DNA from: Pholiota molesta
Taxonomy: Eukaryota > Basidiomycota > Agaricomycetes > Agaricales > Strophariaceae
Length of the DNA: 64,000 nt
Reading direction: 5' to 3'
Assembly (NCBI GenBank): GCA_014925825.1
Contig: JACGCK010000172.1
Location: forward strand, 31,647-95,646
The translations under genes and the position numbers were made by a program. Shown here piece after piece: positions 12,214 to 24,951 of the stretch. The notes beneath the pieces were generated by a model that saw only the letters and a program-made list of their open reading frames with translations, made no database searches and was not told the origin of the DNA. The stretch's first letter is position 1. Every line of letters starts with the position of its first letter.

Positions 12214-12693
12214 GAGTGAAAGAGGATGAGTGCGTGGGTATTGCAAGTCTCTTGACTTATATACGATTAAATGCTGAGATATTCATATGCATCGGTCTGT
12301 CATAACCTCATGAGAAATGGCGGCATACTCTAGATCTTTGCGTGGATTTGACGTGAAGAGTCGCCAAATAGCCTGGAAATGACGCGATTGATAACGTGAT
12401 TTGATTTGGCGTGACGAAGAGCAACATTTTCGACATACTTATGTGCGAGTTCCCATATGTATACAGGCCTATGCAGGCCCATTGCAAAGTGGGTGACCTA
12501 AATGGCCAGCTTTTGCATATATCTTATCGTTCAAGTGAATATGACTATCAAGACACGATGCGTGATGAACGGGATGTATGGCGCTAGAAAAATGGCTCCT
12601 CACCTAGTAATTTCTTTACATTGAAGAACATGCAATGTATGCGCCAAGCGATCGTTGCTTGCCATCAGACTCAGAGAGTTGAAACGAAGCCCT
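12214..12693. other. Intergenic, TauD promoter
   Basis: 480 bases between the TauD start and the RAD51D stop, both genes on the minus strand. No further gene or clear regulatory motif is seen. Confidence 0.5.
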
Positions 12694-13857
12694 TCACGCG
12701 GGATAAATCGCATGTTGGTCAATGCGAAAGGTAATAGTATTGCCAGTGGGCTACGTATGAATTAGATATATTCGTACAAACATTCATGAAAGGTACATAC
12801 CACGGAACGCGATCTAAGTATTGTCAAAGAGTACGAAGGCGGGGCGTCTGTATGATCGTTATCAAGCTTTGCTTGCAACCACAAAGTGGTGTCAGTCATC
12901 AAAGCGAAGGAGGGGCCAAGGGCAGGCTTTCTTTCGAAGGTGTCAGGACCTTGGCTTGCAGTACCATTGATGACCTTGAGCTTCCAGTTAGCATTGAGTG
13001 ACCAGTTAACATTTATGGCGGTACTCACAATGACGGTGGTCGCTAAAGTTTGAGAAAAAGCTTGTAATTGGCGCATAAAATCAATCATAATGGCATGCCC
13101 TTGGGCAGAGACTGCACTAAGCAATGGACCGAGAAGAGGTGTAATTGTATCAATCACAAAAAATTGAATATGGGACTAAATCAATATCAATTGGACGGCG
13201 TTAATGCGATATAACAAGAGACTTACAATGTCTCGTTCTAAAAAATCATTAAGCAATTCTTGCACAGCTTCGATTTCGAAAGCTAATGTCACTTGAAGCC
13301 GTTCAAGGATAGAAGTCGAGAGTTGCTTGGCGTTTAAAATCTGGACTGTACGCTCTGGTGAGAAATTCCCCGTCGTATCGATCCATAAGGCGTGTGCAGC
13401 AGGGTTTAATGCCAAGTGATGTAAAAGTAGGTTTAAAGCTACAGTCTGGATAAAGTTCAGGTTATCGTGCAGCATGGTATACACTCCACCTGGACTAGCG
13501 TACAGATTTGCCAGAACCTTTGTCCCCCGACAATTCTATTACCCGTCGACCGTCTAAGCCACAGAGAAAAGTGTCAAGCACTCTGTTCCCAGTGTGGAGT
13601 CCCGAATTCTTGTTTCGTGCCTGTTCCTCGAGCAAAAGAAGTTCATATCCAGACATGCTTGAAGCTGCACCCATCTCCGCAGCAAGGGCTGTGTAATCTG
13701 CCAGTTCTTCCAAGGTAGCCGTCCCAGCTGGTAAACGCTTAAAAATATCGAGAGTTGACGCTGAGAAGAGCAAGTCAACGTCTGTTCGAATTCCTTGAGC
13801 TTCTAGGCATGCTAGCACAGTCGCTGGAATAGATGGTGCCAAATTAGATAGTCGCAT
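12694..13857 (-). CDS. RAD51D: RAD51 paralogue, RAD51D-type
   Basis: RAD51 paralogues assist RAD51 filament formation in homologous recombination, in nuclear complexes; RAD51D (fission yeast Rdl1) pairs with XRCC2-like partners. Five exons (13857-13504, 13445-13227, 13175-13029, 12974-12801, 12750-12694) give 316 residues, near human RAD51D (328). Walker A is GDKGSGKS at about residues 111-118 and Walker B is FFVIDT. KPALGPSFALMTDTTLWL corresponds to the conserved KPALGRSW segment of RAD51D, which separates it from RAD51, DMC1, Rad55 and Rad57. The N-terminus is a small helical linker region as in RAD51D. All introns are 49-59 bases and in phase. The gene is intact and shares an upstream region with the GH79 gene in divergent orientation. 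Confidence 0.85.
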
Positions 13858-14786
13858 CTCCAGATGTCAGAGTATGGACCAATATTGGATGCGCCACGTC
13901 GGCAACACGTCGCAACACTATTTGTATACGATTGAAGAGAGAAAAATTGCAAGTATTGAAGGACAAGCCACCGCCAAGGTTTGGCAGAGCAAGATTTGGC
14001 AAAGGGACAAAAACCAAACAACATCGTGACCTCAGAGAAGACTTGAAATTCAAATATGTCTACCAATTAAAGTTAGTACTTATCATCACCTTCCTGTTCT
14101 CCGAATACTCCGCCGTGCATCTATGAAGTGCTGGGCCTGAGGCCTAAGAGCTTTGGATAGCTCATTGCTTCGTTCTGACGGTACAGGTAGCATTACGGCT
14201 TCTCTGAAAGAAACAGGGCACTGAGCTTCGTATATGGTGGGTGGAACGTACCGACGTACACTCTTGTCTCGCTATTTTAGCTCTGTTCTCGAGGTCCAGC
14301 AACTCATTTCTGGGATAAATTTACCTGCGGAGATCTGCGCACAATTTATCTATGGTGAAACTAGTGCAGCATATGCTTCCTATGAATGGTCACAGGCGAA
14401 AACGAACAATGTGGACCGCGGCATGTATCCCGAGAAGACATGCGTTGTGCACTATTTTTCCGGGTCTTACCTGATCCTGTCCCGCTACGTCTCGCTACGT
14501 TCCCTCTCCTCGGAGTCTCTACGAATTGTTTTCTATTATAGGGAATCGGTGACACGAGTCCTTGTCAGCTGGGAGAATGCTGAACACTTCTATACTCGGA
14601 TCGTATTGGACTGATCTGATGCTATAGGCCAGAAAACCGAAATAATCGATTAATCTACTATACAAAGTTAACCTTCTGCGTCACTATGGTCCTCATGAAG
14701 AGATGTTTGGAATTCGACTCTGGTACCGCCGTCAGGTATAAAGCCCCCTTGGATCCATGGCACATCTTCAGCTCCACCGAACTAAA
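13858..14786. other. Intergenic, divergent promoters of RAD51D and GH79
   Basis: Contains the bidirectional upstream region. Minus-strand frames at 13812-14066 and plus-strand frames at 14234-14614 have no motif. A TATA box for the GH79 gene lies near the right end. Confidence 0.5.
14737..14743 (+). promoter_or_regulatory. TATA box of GH79 gene
   Basis: TATAAAG lies 50 bases before the ATG at 14787 but only 20 bases before the in-frame ATG at 14757, which supports the downstream start codon. Confidence 0.6.
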
Positions 14787-16844
14787 ATGTTTGCACCTAC
14801 GAAATTGTTCGTTCAGTTGGCCTCTCTTCTTCTCCTGTTCTCCGGGCCCTCTGCCAGTTTGGATGTTTCTGTTTCGACCACTCTACCTCCAGCAGCTTTC
14901 TCGATCTCTCCCTCGTTCGTGTCACTTTCCATTGAGCAGGATCGATGGACTGACTGGGTCGGAACAACGTCGCGAAATCAATTCTTTTTCAATACATTGG
15001 ACAACCTGATCCAAATCACAGGAGAGCCACCCCACATTCGAATCGGCGCTGACAGTGAAGATCATACAGATTTTAGCGACTCGGTCAAGGTTAGATACGC
15101 CACAGTATACTCATTTCCTACAGTTAACCTCGAAAATTGCCAGTTTTCCGAAGATATATTTCCCGCCGTCACCTCCACAGTTCCTTATCCAGAGGCAACC
15201 AACATCACCGTTGGAGATGGTTTTTACGAAGCAGCCCAGTTCCTCCCACCAAGTCAGTTGTTTTCTCACCGTCTAAACTTAATCTCATTTTGTAATCTAT
15301 GACACAGACACCCATGTCACATGGGGATTGAATCTCGGGCAGAATAACTTGACTGCAGCTTTTCTCGAAGCAAAGTCGCTTGCAAAAGCATTCTCGTCTT
15401 TTTCCGTCAAGGCTGCCGGAATCACCCTCGACGCCATCGAAATTGGCAATGAAGTTGACTTGTATCAATTTAACGGCTTGAGGCCTAGCACATATACATC
15501 GACGCAATATGTCAAAGAGTGAGCGTTTTATCCTCTGGTTCACCAAGTAATGATTAAATTTGTATACTCTTCTTTGATGATAAGATGGACCACATTTGCA
15601 ACCAACGTTACTGCGGCTATCAGTTCATTCACCTCTATCTCGCCGAAGTTCTGGGGTGGTGCCTTTGCTGGGTCTTCGCATACTACCACTGGGTTCTCGC
15701 CACAAGCTATCTTCGCTGAAGGTGTTCTGTCTTCTCCAGCAGGCGCTTTGATTTCTACGTACGCGAATTTCATTTAGATGCCTTCTGCGATGCTAATAGT
15801 ATCGGTCACTTTTGCAGCATATCGGAGCATCATTACAGTGGCTCGTTCTGTTCTGGAAGTGGCGGCTTGTTACAAGATTTAATGACGAAAAGTACCATTC
15901 GAAGCAACTTGACTCAATTTTCACCGGATATCGCTGCTACTCAAGCAAAAGGGCTAGACTTCGTTCTTGGCGAGACAAATAGCTATTCTTGTCATGTAAG
16001 TGATTAGGATTGTATGGATCGACGATCGAATCTTTACTCAACGTTCTACTAAGGGTGCGCCTGGAGTCAGTAACACAGGAGGAGCTGCATTATGGACCTT
16101 GGACTATTCACTTTTTGCGTAAGTCATCCACTATCTTATCTATGTTGCCCGGAAATTAACCACCCAATTAGATCGCAATTGGGAATCCAAAGAGTCTTCT
16201 TTCATGATGGAATTGGCTACAAGTACAACTTGGTATGTCTACCTTTCTTGATTCCATCGAACTTGTTTGTAATCATTTCCAATATGCATAATAGATTCAA
16301 CCCATTACACTCACTCGCTCCACTCTGGATGGAACGACTCTTTCCACACCTCAACCCCCTCACGTTCAGCCGCAGTATTATGCCGCAATAATTGCAGGAG
16401 AAGCCATCGGCGACAGTGGTAATACGCGTGTGATAGAACTCAGCATCAACGACACGCGGATTTCTGGATTCGCGTTTTACGAAGGCAAAACTCTCGCTCG
16501 AGTGATCTTGATCAACTCACTGGCCTTCTTCACTACGACGACAACTTCCAGGACAAGTACCCATGTCGATATAACCTTCTCAGACAACAGTTCTCCCACA
16601 ACTATGACAGTCAAACGGTTGTTTGTACCGTACGTTTCTTGTTCGTTTATAGATTCTACTTCATTTGTCTAACGATGTGATTTTGGACGACAGACATGCA
16701 GATGATACTACAGGACTGACATGGGGTGGGCAAACATATGAGACAAGTGACGCCAGAGTCAGTGGCAATCTTCAAGTTACGACCGTGGATGTCGCGAGCG
16801 GAGTAGATATTCAAGAAACGGAAGTCGTGATGCTTTGTTTTTAG
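14787..16844 (+). CDS. Secreted GH79 family beta-glucuronidase-like glycoside hydrolase
   Basis: GH79 enzymes remove glucuronic acid or 4-O-methyl-glucuronic acid from glycans such as arabinogalactan proteins; this one is likely secreted. Eight exons (14787-15252, 15308-15518, 15585-15758, 15818-15995, 16054-16118, 16172-16232, 16295-16629, 16694-16844) yield 546 residues. The N-terminus MFAPTKLFVQLASLLLLF followed by SGPSAS is a signal peptide. Early family motifs are FVSLSIEQDRW and GEPPHIRIG. The acid/base Glu is expected in DAIEIGNEVD and the nucleophile Glu in VLGETNSYS. SEHHYSG and VFFHDGIGYKYNL are also typical. Several N-glycosylation sequons are present. A longer start at 14757 is possible but too close to the TATA box. 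The gene is intact. Confidence 0.88.
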
Positions 16845-17250
16845 GATCTTGCGCACCTTTTTCTACTCTAAAATTACATCTCGTCCTTTTTAAATATTCT
16901 TAATTAAACAACAGAAAAGATATCTGGGCGATATACAATAGTTCACTGTGTATATACTCTATTATCGGTGAACATTTGAATTGCCACTGGAATCTACCTA
17001 TCTGCAGATTTTTCATACATAAACCCATTGGACTTGCATTGGACAGCGGCTTCCACCTTTGTGGACAACCCTGACCCGAACCAGAAACAGGAAAAGGTTT
17101 ATGACGTAATCATCTCTCTCCCCTTTCTACTGTCTACTGTACACCAAGTAACGCGAAGCTGCATCCCACATTCATTACAGTCACCACACACTACATCAAC
17201 ACCAATATATGCTCGCGCCGTTCAGACGTATCTACTCCTAAAGACCAAAC
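16845..17250. other. Intergenic
   Basis: 3' UTR of GH79 (AT-rich) followed by the AP-3 beta promoter. No gene is seen. Confidence 0.5.
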
Positions 17251-20168
17251 ATGGCAAGCCAGCAATACCTCAACACGCTCTCAGAGAATGCGACGCGGCT
17301 AGGGATGCGGCTGCAGGAGACGTTCTCGGAGCGTACTCGTGATCTGGCAATTGGACTAGGGACAGGTGCTGGATACCTTGATGCAGGCGGCCTGGGTGAT
17401 GAGAAGACACTGGCAAATATCAGGAAGCAGTTGGATTCAAGTAGCGATAGGGAGAAATTGGATGCTATGAAGAGGTTGGTTGCTGTGAGTTTGGTATCTT
17501 TTTCCGATTCGTATGCACTCTGGAAAGATCTTGCATATGCGCCTATGGAGGCAGAAAGTTGGAAATTGCTCTCTTTTAGTCTATCCTGTGCCAAAAAGCA
17601 AACTAACGCGCCTCTTAATTCAGCTCATCTCAAAAGGCCGCAACGCTTCCGAATACTTCGCCCAAGTCGTCAAAAACGTTGCCTCTCCCAATCTCGAGAT
17701 TCGCAAACTCGTCTACATCTACCTCTTGCGATATGCTGAGCAGGAGCCCGATCTAGCGCTGCTCTCCATCAATACCTTCCAGAAGGATTTGGCAGATGCC
17801 AATCCCCTCATCCGTGCAATGGCCTTGCGCGTGCTGAGCGGAATAAAGGTGCCGATGATTGGCAGTATCGTTGTGCTGGCAATCCGTAAATGTGCTGCGG
17901 ATCCAAGTCCATATGTGCGCAAGGCAGCCGCACTGGCGGTGCCAAAGTGTTATGAGTATGTGCTGGTTGCTACATCTTGATCTCTCGCATAAAGGGTGCT
18001 AATCAGCTTACCTTCTCTTCATCCGGTCGTTCCTGATTCAGGTTGGATTCTACCCACCTCCCTGCCCTCATTCAGATCCTCAGCACTATCCTGCTGCGCG
18101 ATCGCTCTCCCTTATCACTCGGGAGTGTCGCTGTTGCATTTCAGGCCATTTGTCCGACGCGTCTTGATCTACTGCACCCACATTACCGACGTTTATGCCG
18201 AATAATTGTTGACTTGGATGAGTGGGGCCAGGTAGAACTAATGGGGTTGTTGTTGAGGTATGTTCGGACAATGCTGATGAGGCCACGGGTGGATGGTCAG
18301 GAAAATGGCGGAGAGACGAGGGAGGAAGAGGAAGAGCTTGATAAAGACTTGAAGCTCCTTTTGGACTCTGTAGAGCCTGTGTTCCAGAGTCGGAACCCCG
18401 CAGTGAGTGTTCATGTCGTTCAGTAATTCAGATACTGTTTTGAAGAACTTACTTATCTAATTGCTTATTTGATAGGTGGTCTTGGCTGCCACCAAAGTCT
18501 TCTTTTATGGCGCGCCCCCCTCATATTGGCCCAAATTCGTGGGCCCCCTTCTACGTCTCCTCACCGTCTCCAAAGAGGTAGAAAGGATCGTTCTGGCGGA
18601 CTTGCTGATCGTCACGAAGGACGTGCCACATCTCTTTGCACCTTTTTATGCTCGATTCCTCGTCCGCACCGATGACCTCACACAGGTGAAGAAAGACAAG
18701 ATACGCTTGCTCCTTCATGTGCTCACGGTGGATAATTGGAATGCGATTATGAGGGAGTTTATTGTAAGTACTACAGTTTTATTTTATTTTCCCAGTGAGG
18801 AGCATATGTCATGTATATATGTTTTGTGTGCATGCATGAGTCTTGTTTCGCTGATTTAAATTTATCTCAGGAATACGCAGACGATACAGATGATAGTGTC
18901 GTTTCTGAGTCAATACGTGCCCTTGGTGTGTGTTCGGCGCGTGTACCGGAGTCAATACAAATGTGTCTGACGGCGCTCATAAACATGATCAAAAGTCGGT
19001 ATGGTATGTCGCAATCTCTCGTCGTTATTTTTGCAGATAATTAACATGCTTAATAGATACGGTCGTGAGCAGTGCGGTCATGGTACTCAAGTACCTCGTA
19101 CAAACTCAGCTCTCAGGGCAAATTTCTGGGAGAGCTTCGTCATCACAGTCCCCCCTATCGATCATTGCACACCTTGCACGACGGATAGATGATATCAAAC
19201 ATGCACAAGCACGCGCATGTGTGGTATGGCTCGTAGGCCAGTATGGTGGAACTGAGGAGAAAGGCAATGCCTTTGGCCCAGAAGGCATAGCTGACTGGGC
19301 TCCAGATGTGCTTCGCAAGTTGGCCAAATCTTTTGGGACGGAGGCTTCGTTGGTGAAACTACAAACAGTGACTTTGGCGTCCAAACTGTTCGTGTTGTCT
19401 CCGACGGATCGCACAATTAGCCTATTGTGCCAATACATTTTCTCATTGGCGAGGTACGATACGAATTATGATGTGCGAGACAGGGGCAGGATGCTAGCTT
19501 CGCTGCTTGGGGGAGTGGGATTCCAAGTCAATGGACAACCGACGGAAGACCGAGGTGGTGTTGTGCTGCGAAAGGAGCAAGTTAAGCTAGTCCTATTCGA
19601 TGGCAAAGCAGGGACAGACGTGGAGGAGACAAGCTTTTTAGGTAAGTGGAGGATTCTATCACCTGAACTTCATTTGACAATGACGATAGATGATGCAAAA
19701 GTGCAGTTGGGATCTCTAGGTCGGGTGACAGGACGCTCCATGATGATGGACAGAATGTTACCGGACTGGCTAGAGCGGGGAGTTGAAGGCTCGCTTCGAG
19801 ACTCTGAGGATGACGCGCCGCCTGCTCCACCGGCGCCTACTGCCATTTCATCCTCTGGGCCTATACGTGGGCAAAAAGGGATAGCCTCACCCCCCATCGT
19901 ATTGACGCCGACGGGAGTCTCACGACCAAATTCGAGAAATGGGGCGACGAATGGACCATGGACAGACTTGGATTCGTTTTATGCCGATGCAGAAGAAACA
20001 GGCGAGCAATCGGAAGCAGAGGAATCAGAAGGAGAGGAGGAATCAGAAGAGGAAGAGAGCTCTGAAGACGATGCGTCTGGGTCTGCGGACGAGCCGGAGA
20101 GCGGAGAAGGCGAGGATGACGTCACACCTCAACGTAGGACGGATGTGCCTATAATAGCTGCATCGTAG
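17251..20168 (+). CDS. APL6: AP-3 adaptor complex beta subunit
   Basis: The beta-3 adaptin large subunit belongs to the AP-3 coat, which sorts cargo from Golgi/endosome to the vacuole. Exons are 17251-17484, 17624-17955, 18042-18402, 18476-18763, 18871-19003, 19057-19641 and 19690-20168, giving 803 residues. The armadillo-like trunk is recognisable from LDAMKRLVA, LISKGRNASEYFAQVVKNV, LVYIYLLRYAEQEPDLALLSIN and DPSPYVRKAAALAVPKC. The C-terminus is a Ser/Glu/Asp-rich hinge (ESEGEEESEEEESSEDD), as in other beta-3 adaptins; the ear domain seems absent or very short. The 48-base segment 19642-19689 is open in frame but has a consensus donor GTAAGT, a CTGAAC branch point and an AG end, so it is treated as an intron. 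The next gene begins only about 100 bases after the stop. Confidence 0.9.
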
Positions 20169-20274
20169 ACATCTAACAAAATGCACATTATTCAGTTCCA
20201 TGCTCGCCTCCCATTCACCCAATAGTGACCGCTCCATCTACTTTGACGCTCCCACCACCATCTCAGACAATATA

Positions 20275-21364
20275 ATGTCGTCCTCTCCAGAAATCCTCCC
20301 CTCTGCCCAAGCCCTCGGTCCCTGGTATGACTTGAATGCTCCTGCCTCAGTACAAAACAAAGCCGCCTTCACTCCTGAAGAACAAAGCAAGAGTATTGTG
20401 GAACATCCCAATGGATCCGAGGGATGGCTTCCCGCCGAGAGTACTGCACCAGTTTCAGTTCTACAGCCAAGCCTAGATGACCAGAATAGACAATTGTCCT
20501 CATTCCAATCCCACCCGGAGGACCTTCCCGTCCAGACCGAAGGTGAATTCGCCACTGGGGGCGCTGTTGTCCAACGCGCACACACCACTGCCAATGCCAC
20601 GCCGTCCAACAAAGACCAAGCGTTGGGCCGGTCTTCCTCGACGAGACGCAGTGAACATACCACGGTCGACGGTCGTCCGTTGGCCGGTTCAGCGTTTGAC
20701 AATGGGGCAGGGGCTACTGGCCCAATGGCTACCGTAGAAGAGGATGAAGCTCTCCGAGCGCGAGCTGTAGAGGCCCACGAGCATTTGTCGCCCAAACAGA
20801 AGGCGAAGGTCGCGAAAGAAGAATGTGAGATTGTGTTGTTCTCACCTTGAACCCCTCAGAGATCTAATGACTTCGTTGTAGCTAAAAATGCCAAGCGCCT
20901 TTCCAAAATCATAAAAGAAGAGGGAAAGACGGAAATGCAGTCGCTGACTATCATGATCAACGAGCTCGAGGATTTACAGAAGATTCAGCGCAACGCTGTC
21001 AAAGTGTGTTTTTCCAAATTATCTCCCTCTCATGAATGTCAGTTCACTTCCACGTCTGCAGAACGAAGCCCATGTCCAGGCAAACCACTCGAAACTCCTA
21101 AGTACATTCAAAAAGAAGGAAGCATTATACCTGGACGCGAAGAGGAGCTTCGAGAAGGCCGGCGCGGAGCTTAACGCAGAAAGCGAGACACTCGAGATGC
21201 TCCGCGCGAATGCTCTGGAGGCTACAGCCCGTATGCAAGACAAAGCAGCGGAAGTAGATGCCCTAAGGAAGACGCTCGCCGTGGATAATAGGGAGCGGGA
21301 GATCAGGTTGGCACAATTAGCGGGGAAGTCAGCGAACAAGCACAATGGATTTTGGAAGAATTAA
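20275..21364 (+). CDS. Coiled-coil protein, possibly Ncp1-like
   Basis: Three exons (20275-20824, 20882-21003, 21062-21364) give 324 residues. An in-frame ATG at 20200 exists but would leave only 31 bases after the AP-3 stop. The N-terminal half is Ser/Pro/Gln-rich and probably disordered. From HEHLSPKQKAKVAKEE onward the protein is a long Lys/Glu/Ala-rich coiled coil, including NAKRLSKIIKEEGKTE, ELEDLQKIQ, NHSKLLSTFKKKEALYLD and REREIRLAQLAGK. Similar basidiomycete proteins are sometimes annotated as DNA-binding protein Ncp1; I recall this loosely and do not rely on it. No enzyme motif or membrane segment is seen. It is transcribed in the same direction as AP-3 beta with a very short gap. 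Confidence 0.7.
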
Positions 21365-22559
21365 ACGGGGCGAATTCAAAAGCTCACGGACATGGACCAG
21401 GACAATTTGCGGTTGGATCTATTTTGAGTTCATCTATATCTTCTACAAGAGTTTTCAGGACTTTCTTTCTTTCTTTGATCTAATTGGTCTAGCTTAATCA
21501 TGGTACTTTTGTATGCTCTTACGGATGATACGAACTGATTTATTTACTGTAATTCGTGTTGTATTTGTATTTCAATCCAATCCCAAATATCTCCTGGTAG
21601 TTGGATGTCGTCCTTGATTGAAACAATTGTGTCTACCGCAGTCCGGGTAGAGTTGCTCCGTTTAGCGCCCACATATGATCTCATGCTTCAGGTGTACATA
21701 AAATTCAACTTGACTTCTAAGTTCGTCCGGCGTCCTCTTGTTTGTGGCATTGAGAGTTTGAATAAAACAATTTGACGACGGCGCTAAAGAAATTATTACA
21801 ATTTGGTTGGCCGGCATCAATCGAGACCAACGCCCTTCCTAGGTGTGGAAGCCTAGAATTGAGATTAAATAGAATTTCCCAGTCCTTCTAGTCATACTGA
21901 TATATACTGTACTTATCTTTATCATATAGTGCCATAATGTTGGGAAATGGATCGGTCGAGGATAGGATCCGTGCCTACGGCCTTTCGTTACTTCGTGTGA
22001 TCATAAGATCCCGAAATTCGAAATTCGAAAGCATCCAATTTGTGGCTTTTTATTAGTCTCTCAAAACAGACCAAATAATAGATGACAATCGATCTATATA
22101 CTTTTTATTCCGTGTACGAGGAAATGACTACACATAAGCAAATATTTTGCTTAGCTTTTATAGCATGGTAATCTGTGAACATTGCTTTCAGGGGTCTGAA
22201 GCTCTAATATAGGACTAAAAGACTCTGATTATTATCAGATAACTGACCAAGCACTTTCCTGCAGCGCTTCTAAAATATCGGCACATCCGACGCGTTCCGA
22301 CCAACTCCCGACATCGTGCGATATACGAAGCTTCCTGGCGTAATGGTCGCCGTACGTGTATGACTCTGTATGCTGTTATCTATATGACTCAAGCTTACAG
22401 TCAAGTACAGCCGATTCCCGAATGCATACGGACAAGCGTGTAGCAAGGGTCTAGAAGAGAAGTTCGGATACGTATAAACGAGCTTCAAGCGTTTTACTCA
22501 CTTAGTGACTTACCATCCTCAATACACCTACTTATCTGGAAATCTATCTACACATCGAA
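21365..22559. other. Intergenic, nothing recognised
   Basis: AT-rich spacer. It includes a small direct repeat CGAAATT-CGAAATT-CGAAA at about 22012-22030. No frame has protein-like character. Confidence 0.5.
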
Positions 22560-24676
22560 ATGGCTCCCATCCAACAGCCCAGAATATTAATCGTGGGGAC
22601 TTTCTCTTCCAATTCTAATAAGTAGGTGAAGATGATTGAATTTTGAATGCTTGCAGGTAGGCAGTGGTCCATCTGGACTTATCCTGGCGTTGACCTTGCG
22701 CCGCAATGGAGTCCCTGTGCGCGTCATTGAAAAGAGCACGGAGAAAAGGAAAGGCCAGCGCGGGGCCGGAATTATGGTATGTCACTGGCACCACCTTGAA
22801 ATATCTCTGACCCAATTTACGCCATATTTGTGACCTGCTTCCTTTCTTATTAGCCTCGCACGCTCGAGTTATTCGAGGCGCTAGGAATATATGACGAGGT
22901 TGCCTCGCGCGCACTCACTAGGACTGTGGTGTTGAAAATGTACAAGATGCCCGAAGGTGTCGAGACCTTGAAGGAGTTTGTACCAGCGCCGAGAGAAGAG
23001 CCAACTCCTTCCGTTCCCTATGTGGGTCCAATTTTTTAAAATTCAATCTTTGGGAACCATCTGATTTCTCTCTCAGAATAATATTAACCTCCTGGGCCAA
23101 GATAATCTAGATAAAATTTTGCGTGCTGAGCTCGCAAAATCCGGATGTGAGGTCGAGCTGGGTGTCGAGCTTCAGCATTTGGAGCAGTTTGACGACAACG
23201 TTAAAGTAACCCTCCTCAAGCACAACACTGCCAGCAACAATGAACTAGTCACAGAAGAAGCATCGTACGAATGGGTCATCGGCGCTGATGGTGCGAAGGG
23301 TGTTGTAAGAAAGCTGCTCGGATTGAAGCTTCTTGGCGAAACTACTACAGAAAGATTCGTTGTGGGAGACGCTATGATGGAAGGACTTGCACATGATGTA
23401 CGCCAGGCGCCTCAATATGTTGTTTTATCATTGTGCTGACTGTAGCCTTGAATATTCTTAGAGATTCCATATATGGGGAGATATGGCAGACACCATGTAG
23501 GGGAATTGATATCTAGATCATCGTTATTGTTTCTAACACGGGTTGCCTTGACAGGACTGTTATTCGTGGTACTGAAAATGAAGGAGTTTTTAACTTCTTC
23601 ATTGGAGGAAACAAACTGGAAAATCCGGAAGACTTATGCGCAAATGATGAGTCCATGCGCGATGCTATCAAGAAACACATAGGGCACAGAGAAGACGTCA
23701 AGATCGGAGAGTTCAGTTGGTTGTCGCCATACAGGTAGAAACATTTTCGATGTCCACTTTTGCAATAATTCTAGACTTAAAAACCTCCTCTACAGAGTCA
23801 ATGTCCGAATGACCGAGACATTTCAGAAAGGAAGAGTCTTTCTTACTGGAGACGCCGGTCATATCCATAGCCCGGCTGGTGGTCAAGTCAGATATCACCT
23901 CAGATTTTCGAATGGATACTTATTATCTATGTTAGGGAATGAACACCAGCGTCCAAGATTCTTTCAACCTAGGATGGAAACTAGCTCTCGTTGCGAAAGG
24001 TCTTTCTTCCCCGTCTCTTTTGGACACGTATAATGAAGAGCGCGTCCCTGTCGTGGCCCAGATGCTCAAGATCTCCACGGCGCTCTTGAAAAAAGCGATT
24101 GCAAATACTCAAGATGAAGAAGCTTGGAATAGGTCAGGCAATATCAAGCAGCTTGGGGTGAACTATCGATGGAGCTCTATCGTTATTGATGACGACTTGG
24201 AGAAGAAGCGTGAGGGAGCGCAAGGCGCCCTGCAGTCAACATATGATGTTGGTAATGGGGCGGTTCGGGCGGGTGACCGCGCTCCAGATGCCTCGGGGAT
24301 GATGAAGCTCGGAGATTATTCTGACGGAGTAGGTCCGGAAACTCGTTTGTTCAAGCTATTCAGCCCTGGGCGACACACTGTGCTCGTATTCGCGGCTAAA
24401 ATCGACTACCAAACGGTTCTTCAGGTTCTGCAGACTTGGCCTGGAGATCTGGTCCAATCTGTGGTTATCACACAAGCGAAGGGGGCAATCGTCAGTGACC
24501 AGTCTAAGGCTACCGTTGTCGAGGACAGGGATGGTCACGCTCATGCTGCGTATACTGGTCCTGACGATACATCTGCAATATTCATTATTCGACCGGACGG
24601 CGTTATTGGGGCACGATTGGGAAAGGTTGAGGGAATAAAGCGTTACTTCCAGACCATTTTCGTAGACTCTTCTTAA
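22560..24676 (+). CDS. FAD-dependent aromatic monooxygenase (PheA/TfdB, phenol hydroxylase-like)
   Basis: The family hydroxylates phenolic rings using NAD(P)H, O2 and FAD. Eight exons (22560-22592, 22657-22776, 22854-23021, 23077-23397, 23462-23496, 23555-23734, 23796-23886, 23936-24676) give 562 residues, in phase throughout. The first exon of 33 bases splits the dinucleotide-binding motif ILIVGSGPSG. The DG motif is EWVIGADGAKGVVRKLLG and the GD motif is GRVFLTGDAGHIHSPAGGQG, followed by MNTSVQDSFNLGWKLALV. The C-terminal 150 residues (GDRAPDASGM, SPGRHTVLVF, AIFIIRPDGVIGAR) form the thioredoxin-like domain of this family. No signal peptide, so cytosolic. The substrate is unknown. No redox partner or regulator gene flanks it. 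Confidence 0.9.
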
Positions 24677-24951
24677 TCGTTTTATTCTATCGCGTCTCTT
24701 ATTTATCTATCGCTTTGTACTTGATCTCCAAAAATACACCCACCTCAGATAAGCGCCGTAATGTGATGATGCAATCGGACCAATCTCCTGGATCACTGGT
24801 TGAGATCGATCGATCGGTGATTGCCTCGTTTTGCAATGCCGCAAATGCCGTGCGATGAGCTTGGTGTAGTACTCCCGTCATCGCCCTTCTCAAGTTCAAC
24901 TCGGTTTTTCCTTTCATTTGTGCATTTCGCTCTTTCCTTGACCCCTTCTTT

